A DNA stretch of 7,449 nt from Candidatus Zixiibacteriota bacterium (GTDB taxonomy: Bacteria; Zixibacteria; MSB-5A5; GN15; FEB-12): contig JAHIVM010000246.1 in the NCBI GenBank assembly GCA_018816665.1, positions 1 through 7,449 on the forward strand, written 5' to 3'. The position numbers and the translations under genes were made by a program. The number at the start of each line of letters is the position of its first letter. The first letter of the stretch is position 1. A model generated the notes under the pieces. That model was given only the letters and a program-made list of their open reading frames with translations. It did not search any database and had not been told where the DNA came from. Positions 1-5,908 of the stretch are shown here, piece by piece.

Positions 1-1651
1 AATAGGGCACGGTCTGCACATTGCCGCGGGTGTCGATGCAGCAGCCGGTGGTGATGCCGCCGTCGACCGTCTCCGGCAGGTACTCCCCGGCATAGGTCAC
101 GAAAGTTGGTGAGCGACCGGCGTAAGACGTCAAGACAATCGGGTTGCTGGTTCCCGGGGCCGCACTCGGCACGGTGAACCAGAGGCTGATGATGGGTGAA
201 TCGCCCGGGTCGATGCTCTCGTTTCCCAGGACCGTGCGGACATTGAGTTCGAGAATGAAGCGTTTGCCAAAGAAGTCGTAGTTGGCAAGTCGGGCATCGA
301 CGATGCCATCCGTTCGCAGACCTGCCGTTGAGAATGAATCGTACTGCAAATCCAGATCTCCGGCCCAGGAGATTGGCAACGTGATCTCTTTCAGGGGCAG
401 GTAGTTGCGAGCCGAGACATCAACTCGCACCTGGGTGTCTGCATTCGTTCCAACCGAGGCAATTGTCATGGTGTCGGCGTATGCGGAGATCCAGCCGGAA
501 AAAGTGTATTCCAGCACTTCCTCCGGGGTGAACAGTCTCGTGAGGACGGAATAGTAGCCCGGTTCGATATATTCGTGGACGGGCGACAAACCGCTCCCCT
601 CATGGCCGTCGCCGAAGTCCCACTCGCAGGAATCCGCTGTCTCGCCCCGGGCACTGGCCGAGAATGACACTGTCATTGGGACTGGAGCGAGAGTATCTTT
701 AGGTGTCATCTGGATCGGGCGATATCTGATGTACGACGCGCCGTAGCCTATTCTGGAGCAGTCGTACTCGATGCGGCAGTAGCCGTCTTCTCCCCACCAG
801 TCGCCCCAGGAGTTGCGCATGAACCAGACGCCGCTTTCTCCCTGGTTGTCGTCCCAACCAACGAGGACCACCATATGGTTTATGGAACTGTCCTCGCAGG
901 CGTTGAAGATGCCGCCGTTGTACGCGTGAAAAGCACTGTTGGTCCGGACGCACACAGTCACCGGACCGTGGTCCAGGATGGCCTGCTTGAGTGAGGAAAC
1001 GCTCGGGTACGAGTGCTGAGTACCAATGAAGAACCATGAATGGATTCTGTACGGATGGTAGAACGGGCAACCGCATGGGGTATCCGTGGCGGTGTAGGGA
1101 TAGCTTGACTCCAACACTGCGCCGGTGTCGCCGCAATGATCGCTTCTGAACTGGTAATAGTCGTGGGCGGCCCATCCACCCTGGCAGGTCCAGCCCGACA
1201 AGTTACAGTTCACCAGATACTCCTCGGACAGATCTATTGCTGTATCGTCTTCAATAGCGATAGCACACTCGAGCGTGCCGGCGGTGGCGAAAGCCCAGCA
1301 GCTTCCACAACTGTCCTGCGTCTGCACCTGGGTGAAAGTCGCACTGTCGCGCCAGTCAAAGGCTGCTGGAAGGTCTCTGGTTGGCACGCAAGGATCAAAC
1401 CTGGCCGTCTCCTGCCAGTCGGCAGGCTCGATTGTGCCGCTGAGCACCTTCAGACTATACTGACAGGCCGGGTTGTGCGCGACGGTGAAAGTCCAGCCTT
1501 CGTCGATTCCGCGCTGCTGCAACTCTGCAATATCCGTCTCACTCAGTTGAGCAAAAACGGAGGATGTCGCGCTCAAGAGGCACAAGGAGGCGAGGATCGT
1601 TGACGTCAGGTGTAGGAACAACAGGTGGCTGAAGGATTTGTCATGCAACAC
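1..1651 (-). CDS. Secreted papain-family (C1A) cysteine protease with PKD, cohesin-like and start of dockerin-like domain; 3' end outside window
   Basis: This is a secreted endopeptidase of the papain fold. 550 residues are visible without a stop, and the reading frame leaves the window at base 1. The start is GTG at 1651, chosen because AAGGAG lies 6 nt upstream and the product begins with a signal peptide (hydrophobic core about 10-30, likely cleavage VFA|Q at 34/35). Residues 35-91 are a short prosegment with a WTFTV motif, unlike the long I29 inhibitor type. The catalytic domain spans about 92-305: Gln112 (oxyanion hole), Cys118 in DSCGSCWAFA, His259 in INHMVVLVGW and Asn280 in RNSWGDWWGEDGY, so the active site looks complete. 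A PKD domain follows (about 312-372, WDFGDG at 344-349), then a cohesin-like beta-sandwich (about 380-533), then GCCIDTRGNVQ (536-546), which matches the start of the C-terminal module of the upstream neighbour. Substrate is unknown. The family call is very secure; the cohesin-like call is moderate. Confidence 0.93.
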   Translation of the reverse strand, partial: MLHDKSFSHLLFLHLTSTILASLCLLSATSSVFAQLSETDIAELQQRGIDEGWTFTVAHNPACQYSLKVLSGTIEPADWQETARFDPCVPTRDLPAAFDWRDSATFTQVQTQDSCGSCWAFATAGTLECAIAIEDDTAIDLSEEYLVNCNLSGWTCQGGWAAHDYYQFRSDHCGDTGAVLESSYPYTATDTPCGCPFYHPYRIHSWFFIGTQHSYPSVSSLKQAILDHGPVTVCVRTNSAFHAYNGGIFNACEDSSINHMVVLVGWDDNQGESGVWFMRNSWGDWWGEDGYCRIEYDCSRIGYGASYIRYRPIQMTPKDTLAPVPMTVSFSASARGETADSCEWDFGDGHEGSGLSPVHEYIEPGYYSVLTRLFTPEEVLEYTFSGWISAYADTMTIASVGTNADTQVRVDVSARNYLPLKEITLPISWAGDLDLQYDSFSTAGLRTDGIVDARLANYDFFGKRFILELNVRTVLGNESIDPGDSPIISLWFTVPSAAPGTSNPIVLTSYAGRSPTFVTYAGEYLPETVDGGITTGCCIDTRGNVQTVPY

Positions 1652-1657
1652 GAGTGA

Positions 1658-1663
1658 CTCCTT
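1658..1663 (-). promoter_or_regulatory. Ribosome binding site fixing the GTG start of the protease
   Basis: AAGGAG on the minus strand lies 6 nt before GTG at 1651. No in-frame ATG exists near here: the ATG at 1645-1647 is in another frame, and the frame upstream of the GTG has no ATG for at least 50 bases. Together with the signal peptide that begins directly after it, this decides the non-ATG start. Confidence 0.8.
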
Positions 1664-1724
1664 GCAACGTTTCTCAGAGATGGAACCTGTCCTGTGCCCG
1701 ACATTGAGGAGGAGTGAAGTTGCT

Positions 1725-1792
1725 CTTCCCGGGCGGCTGTCTGTCGATGTTGGTTGCGGTGCCGGGAAGGGGCGGGACGAACTCGTTTCGTC
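1725..1792 (-). other. Structured 5' leader of the protease mRNA: two inverted repeats
   Basis: Between the predicted transcription start (about 1814) and the GTG start lie two inverted repeats. One pairs six bases (1776-1781 with 1787-1792) around a 5-nt loop. The other pairs eight bases, CCGGGAAG at 1762-1769 on the plus strand with CTTCCCGG at 1725-1732, around 29 nt. They do not overlap and could both form. I recognise no known riboswitch or leader motif, and no leader peptide is convincing. The structures may be chance in G+C-rich DNA. Confidence 0.3.
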
Positions 1793-1820
1793 GACGTTGA
1801 GAGCCCCTCCCATATATGCA

Positions 1821-1849
1821 AAAATACCTGTTTATTGGCTGTCTGTCAA
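1821..1849 (-). promoter_or_regulatory. Sigma-70-type promoter for the protease gene
   Basis: The minus strand carries a perfect -35 box TTGACA (1849-1844), a 17-base spacer (1843-1827) and a -10 box TATTTT (1826-1821, four of six matches to TATAAT). A transcript would start near 1814, leaving a leader of about 160 nt before the GTG start at 1651. The promoter lies downstream of the hairpin that follows the propeller gene, so the protease is probably transcribed independently. The box match and spacing are seen; activity is inferred. Confidence 0.65.
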
Positions 1850-1893
1850 GCACATGCGGGCAGCCCGGTGATCCGATACGACCACATCATGAA

Positions 1894-1923
1894 GGACCCG
1901 ACTGCCTTGCGGCAGCCGGGTCC
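1894..1923 (-). terminator. Strong GNRA-capped hairpin after the propeller gene; terminator-like or 3' stabilising element without a U tract
   Basis: In minus-strand RNA this 30-base segment folds into an unbroken 13-bp stem: GGACCCG, G, CTGCC, loop GCAA, GGCAG, T, CGGGTCC. Twelve pairs are Watson-Crick and one is G-U; the loop is a GNRA tetraloop. On the plus strand the same position is an A-C mismatch and the loop is TTGC, so the structure suits minus-strand transcripts. It begins 27 bases after the stop codon of the 1221-residue protein. What follows is TTCATGATG, which is not a U tract, so classical intrinsic termination is doubtful. It could end the transcript with Rho, or protect the 3' end from exonucleases. 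Confidence 0.6.
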
Positions 1924-1950
1924 GGATGTGCCATTGCCGGACAATGTACT

Positions 1951-4900
1951 CTACTGACACGGGGGCATTGGCGGGAAATTGATGAACAGGTGATCAATCA
2001 TGCCCGTCAAATCGCCCACATCGACCGAACCATCGGGCGGCATGCCGTTGATGGCCGGGGTAATGTCCGCCTCGTCCTCACAGCAAATCGGGGCGAACGA
2101 GATGAACAGATGATCAATAAGGGCGGTCAGATCTCCAATATCGACTGACTGATCGCCGGGATCGCAGGCCGGTTCCAACTGGACGTTACCGCGCGTCCCC
2201 ACACAGCATCCACAATTGCCGCCCAGATGATCCGCAAACCAGGCCCTGGCCTTGTCGACGTTTTGAGTCACCGTCGTGGTAGAGCCGTCAAGCACAGTCG
2301 TCAGCACGGAATAGACATACAGGGTGTCAGCCGGTGACACCGTGTAGCTGTTCAAATACGTCATGACCATGTGCTGGTCTTCGGCGCTGCCCAGGGCCGA
2401 GAAGCCGGCCTGCTGCATGTTGTTGTACAGCTCCTCGGGGACGAAACCGCTGTTCGGATACACATACGTTGAGTTGCTTTCGGTGTAAGCTCCGTATGGT
2501 GAAGCCGGGCTGTAGCAACTGTCGTCATAGCCGATACCCAGCATGGCCAGCGCGCCGAAACGATTGCTGTTGTCCTGGCATCCGAAACCGGTACCCTGAT
2601 TGTAAATGATCTCGCCCACGTAACCGCCGTCGTTTGTCGAACCCGACGATGCCGGGATATCCCAGTCGATAGCTTCACCGATGGTAACACCGGATTGAGT
2701 GGAGCCGTCGGCCGAATACACTTTCAGACGCTGGATGACGAACGGACAGCTGTCGGCCGCGGCCGGCGCCCACCAGGTCTTTTCCAGGGCGATCGTTTCG
2801 TCATTGGTATAGAAGGTGCCCGATTCGTACACCTCATAGTCACCCATGTCGGTCACCGGAACCGTCGGGTTACCGTCGAGCGGGGTGAGGAACGTATTGT
2901 CGCCGAAGATGTAACGATCGGCGATATACGATGAACCCGGATGACGGGCGATGATCGGGGAACCGTCGTAGAGATATATTATCTCGCAGTCACCCTGATT
3001 CAGGTAGTCCAGGCTGGCCCCAACCGTTCCCTGGGCACCGAAATCGCCGTTGCTATTGACCACCAGACTGACACAGGCGGTGGAAATCGTGTCAAAGGTA
3101 CTGCCGGATACCACTTCACAGGCATCGCCGATCCCGTCGTTATCGGTATCAGTTTGCGACGGATTATATACGTCGGGGCAGTTGTCATCGGGACATGTGG
3201 ATGACGCAAATCCCGGAGTGCCAAAACCGTCGAGATCGGGGTCAATGCAGTCGTCGCAGGCATCGCCGACAAAGTCGCCGTCGACATCTGCCTGATCAGC
3301 GTTGCTTATCGATGGGCAGTTGTCGCAGTCGTCGCCCACACCGTCGAAATCCGAGTCCGTGAGGTCGGGGCAGGGGACAATTGTCTTGAACATCGACCGG
3401 CCGTGAGTCGCGGCTACCAACTGCCGATTCCTGGGGTTCATCTCCAGGTCGTGGACGCAGGTGATAGGCATGCCCGTACCCAGCGGCAGCCAGGAGGCTC
3501 CGAGATCGTCGGAGACGTAGACGCCGACATCGGATCCCACGTACAGGGTCTGGTTGTCGTGCGGGTCGAGGATGACATCGTTGAGCGGCACATCCGGGAG
3601 ATCCGACGAGATGCTGGTCCATGTGGCGCCGTAATTGTCGGTCCGATAGATGTGCGGCAATGTCGAACCGTCGGTAATGTACCCGGAGATGGTGGCATAG
3701 CAGATACCGGCATCAAACGGGTCCACGGTGAGTCTGGTGATCCAGCGATCCGGCAAGGCGGCATCGACCTGGGACCAGCTTCCGCCGCCGTTGGTGGTGA
3801 CGTACACCGTCCCGCTGCGAGATCCGGCATACACCACGAGACTGTCGCTGCGGGCCACGCCGATGGTAGTGAGATAGCGCGAAGTTAGGACGCCGCTTAT
3901 GGCGGTCCAGTTGTCGGCGCGGTCGGTTGTGCGATAGACAACATCGCTGCCGTAATACAGGATGTTGGGGTGAACCGGATCCATGACGACCGGCGTGTTC
4001 CAGCCGGAAGTGCTGCGATCAATGCCGTTGGTGGCCGAGCTGAAGGTCAGGCCGCCATCGGTTGATTTGGTAAGGTTGCCGAACTGGGATTCGGCGTAGA
4101 TGATGTCCGGATTAGTATAATCAACCAGGCAGTAGAAACCATCACCCCCGAGGATATGCTGCCAGTTTCCGATACCACCGTCAGGTGTGCGCAGAGTGCC
4201 GTTGTCCTGGGTGCCGCCAAGGATATGATCGGGATTCTGGTAATCGACGGTCATGGCGTAGAACTGCGTGTTTTCCATGTTGGTGAAGACGGTCCAGGAG
4301 TTGCCGCCATCCGTGGAATAGTTGACACCGCCGTCGCACCCGCTGTAAACCACATCTGTGTTGGTAGACAGAATGGTCATGGCGTGGTGATCGACGTGAG
4401 TTCCGTTGTCGGCATAAAACCAGCTATTGCCGCCGTCCTCGGACTTCAGCATGGAAACACCGAGCGAGTACACTTCGTTGGGGTTGCCGGGTGCCACGCG
4501 CACCTGTCCAAAGTACCAGGCGAAGCCACCGTAGGAGCCGGCGAGAGCGCCGTCGTTAGTTTGTGTCCAGGTGACGCCGAGGTCGGTGGTTTTGTACATG
4601 CCCAGCAGGTCCTCCGTGTCGGCCGCATACTGGATACTGTACCCGGTGTTTGACGACGGGTCCATGGTGACACCGATACGCCCGATATTGCCGGTCGGCG
4701 GCAACCCGCCGGTGCCGGAGATCATACTCCAGGTATCGCCGTGGTCGGGGGAACGGTACAGGGCGTTGGTCGGCCCCCGGTAGGTGGCGGCGAGCATCAC
4801 GCCCGACGACGGGTGCAGGGCGACATCGATGACACCGGTCTGGTCATCAACATAGAGAATCTGAGACCAGGTCGTACCGCCGTTTTCAGAACGGTATAAT

Positions 4901-5616
4901 CCGCGCTCGGTGCTGGGAACACCGCCGAATTCCTTGCCCTGGACCGCCACGTAGACGGTATCCGGATGCAACGGGTCGACCACAATCTTGCCGATTCGGG
5001 CGCTGTTGGCCAAACCAACAAAACTCCAGGTGTCACCGCCGTCGACACTCTTGTAAACGCCGGTGCCCTCGTATGAATCGATCGATGTGGAGGCCTCGCC
5101 GGTGCCAACGTAGATAGTTGCCGGGTCACTGGGATCGATTGCCAGAGCGCCGATGCCAAAAGTGCCTACGTCGTCAAAGACGGGCGTCCAGGATGCACCC
5201 AGATTGGTTGAACGATACACGCCACCGGCCGCACTTCCTGCGATTATGGTATTGGGGGCCGATGGATGAACGTCAATCGCCGAAATGCGACCCGGGACAT
5301 TGCTGGGCCCGGTAGATTGCCAGGTGACGGCATCCGGTCCGGCGGCTTTGGCGAGAGCACGTTTTGTTTTGGCCTCGTCGAGCGCCTCCAGATACTGATC
5401 ATGGGGAATTTCTTTGTACGGATAGGCGCGCTGCTCATAGAACCAGCCGCTGGGACGTCGCTGCAACTTCGGTCGATGGCCGTCCCGCTTCATATCATAG
5501 TAGGCCGCCAGGTCGGGATCTATTTCCCAGGGAGCTTTTTCAGGCGGGGGAAGGAGCGCGATTACCAGAGCGGCCGCGCAGACGCACGCAAGTGCGCCGA
5601 CAAGCAGTCTTTTCAT
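1951..5616 (-). CDS. Secreted VPS10/BNR-type beta-propeller protein with thrombospondin type 3 repeats and C-terminal dockerin-like repeats
   Basis: This complete 1221-residue protein is probably exported and surface-bound or secreted. Residues 1-22 form a signal peptide or signal anchor (MKR, then a hydrophobic run). Residues about 95-745 contain twelve Asp boxes (S/T-x-D/N-x-G-x-[ST]-W type), starting near 135, 189, 242, 288, 341, 391, 433, 517, 561, 606, 657 and 701, and end with ATHGRSMFKT, as in sortilin/VPS10-like propellers. Residues 749-834 are Asp- and Cys-rich thrombospondin type 3 repeats (for example DTDNDGIGDACE), expected to bind calcium. Residues about 838-1130 form a Cys-containing domain I cannot assign. 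Residues 1137-1221 are a dockerin-like module with two copies of SVD[IV]GDLT-x2-IDHLFI, 40 residues apart. The start ATG has GAGGA 7 nt upstream. Asp-box folds occur in sialidases, GH74 glucanases and sortilins, but I see no decisive catalytic signature, so a binding or adhesive role is as likely as an enzymatic one. Confidence 0.93.
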   Translation of the reverse strand: MKRLLVGALACVCAAALVIALLPPPEKAPWEIDPDLAAYYDMKRDGHRPKLQRRPSGWFYEQRAYPYKEIPHDQYLEALDEAKTKRALAKAAGPDAVTWQSTGPSNVPGRISAIDVHPSAPNTIIAGSAAGGVYRSTNLGASWTPVFDDVGTFGIGALAIDPSDPATIYVGTGEASTSIDSYEGTGVYKSVDGGDTWSFVGLANSARIGKIVVDPLHPDTVYVAVQGKEFGGVPSTERGLYRSENGGTTWSQILYVDDQTGVIDVALHPSSGVMLAATYRGPTNALYRSPDHGDTWSMISGTGGLPPTGNIGRIGVTMDPSSNTGYSIQYAADTEDLLGMYKTTDLGVTWTQTNDGALAGSYGGFAWYFGQVRVAPGNPNEVYSLGVSMLKSEDGGNSWFYADNGTHVDHHAMTILSTNTDVVYSGCDGGVNYSTDGGNSWTVFTNMENTQFYAMTVDYQNPDHILGGTQDNGTLRTPDGGIGNWQHILGGDGFYCLVDYTNPDIIYAESQFGNLTKSTDGGLTFSSATNGIDRSTSGWNTPVVMDPVHPNILYYGSDVVYRTTDRADNWTAISGVLTSRYLTTIGVARSDSLVVYAGSRSGTVYVTTNGGGSWSQVDAALPDRWITRLTVDPFDAGICYATISGYITDGSTLPHIYRTDNYGATWTSISSDLPDVPLNDVILDPHDNQTLYVGSDVGVYVSDDLGASWLPLGTGMPITCVHDLEMNPRNRQLVAATHGRSMFKTIVPCPDLTDSDFDGVGDDCDNCPSISNADQADVDGDFVGDACDDCIDPDLDGFGTPGFASSTCPDDNCPDVYNPSQTDTDNDGIGDACEVVSGSTFDTISTACVSLVVNSNGDFGAQGTVGASLDYLNQGDCEIIYLYDGSPIIARHPGSSYIADRYIFGDNTFLTPLDGNPTVPVTDMGDYEVYESGTFYTNDETIALEKTWWAPAAADSCPFVIQRLKVYSADGSTQSGVTIGEAIDWDIPASSGSTNDGGYVGEIIYNQGTGFGCQDNSNRFGALAMLGIGYDDSCYSPASPYGAYTESNSTYVYPNSGFVPEELYNNMQQAGFSALGSAEDQHMVMTYLNSYTVSPADTLYVYSVLTTVLDGSTTTVTQNVDKARAWFADHLGGNCGCCVGTRGNVQLEPACDPGDQSVDIGDLTALIDHLFISFAPICCEDEADITPAINGMPPDGSVDVGDLTGMIDHLFINFPPMPPCQ
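1981..2145 (-). repeat. Two imperfect 45-bp direct repeats encoding the dockerin-like half-motifs
   Basis: Bases 1981-2025 and 2101-2145 align without gaps with about 36 of 45 identities, exactly 120 bases apart. They encode the paired motifs SVDIGDLTALIDHLFI (residues 1157-1172) and SVDVGDLTGMIDHLFI (1197-1212). The repeat is coding and in frame, reflecting internal duplication of a dockerin-type half motif rather than a mobile element. Confidence 0.85.
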
Positions 5617-5623
5617 TGTTTCG

Positions 5624-5628
5624 TCCTC
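5624..5628 (-). promoter_or_regulatory. Ribosome binding site of the propeller protein gene
   Basis: GAGGA on the minus strand, 7 nt before the ATG at 5616. It supports this ATG, whose product starts with a positively charged residue pair and a hydrophobic signal sequence. Confidence 0.7.
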
Positions 5629-5760
5629 ACAGTGATTAAGATCTTACTGTCAATGCGATGGCACCGGGGCTGCCTCTATAGATGTAGTAGCTTCACGATG
5701 TGTTTGTAGTACCCGAATGCTCTATTATTGATGATACGTCATGTCCGGGAAACATGCCAC

Positions 5761-5802
5761 AAGAAAGCTGCTGAGTAGCCCGACGCTCACAACTCGCAGC
5801 AG
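5761..5802 (-). terminator. Weak candidate terminator after tex
   Basis: On the minus strand CTGCTG (5802-5797) pairs with CAGCAG (5773-5768). Past a 2-nt bulge, AGT pairs with ACT, enclosing a loop of about 15 nt. The stem is followed by CTTTCTT. It lies about 105 bases after the tex stop. The long loop and interrupted U tract make this weak. Confidence 0.25.
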
Positions 5803-5908
5803 GAACTGAGGCCGCGCAGGACCGGGTGCGTCACTTTGTGCCGCAATCGATGGTGGTCGAGAGTCGATAAGGCCTGCTCGGATGCGGCATCGTCGCAACC
5901 TTCGGGGG

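Larger units (their letters stand above)
5617..5908. other. Intergenic region between tex and the propeller gene; no gene seen
   Basis: This 292-base gap contains the ribosome binding site at its left end and a weak stem at 5768-5802. I find no convincing promoter. A TTGACA at 5654-5649 on the minus strand has no -10 box at the right distance, and the AT-rich stretch near 5719-5735 contains AATAAT (minus strand) without a good -35. I see no convincing small ORF: reading frames crossing it are extensions from inside tex with atypical composition. Confidence 0.5.

Noticed and set aside
1136..1603. Plus-strand open frame of 155 codons opposite the protease
   Set aside because: It lies wholly antisense to the conserved papain catalytic region and its product shows no recognisable motif or signal.
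1816..2148. Plus-strand frame of 110 codons across the intergenic gap and the dockerin repeats
   Set aside because: Its repeated segment is just the antisense of the dockerin-like repeats, and it crosses the minus-strand promoter and hairpin; no ribosome binding site is evident.
1980..2150. Short direct repeats as a possible CRISPR or mobile-element signature
   Set aside because: There are only two copies, they are in frame within a coding sequence, and they encode a known kind of duplicated motif.
5629..5650. Inverted repeat ACAGT/ACTGT around palindrome AAGATCTT as an operator
   Set aside because: Five-base arms around a 12-base centre are within chance expectation, and no promoter is identified here for it to control.
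5626..5654. TTGACA at 5654-5649 (minus strand) as -35 box for the propeller gene
   Set aside because: At 17 bases spacing the -10 position reads TGTGAG and lies on top of the ribosome binding site, leaving no room for a leader.
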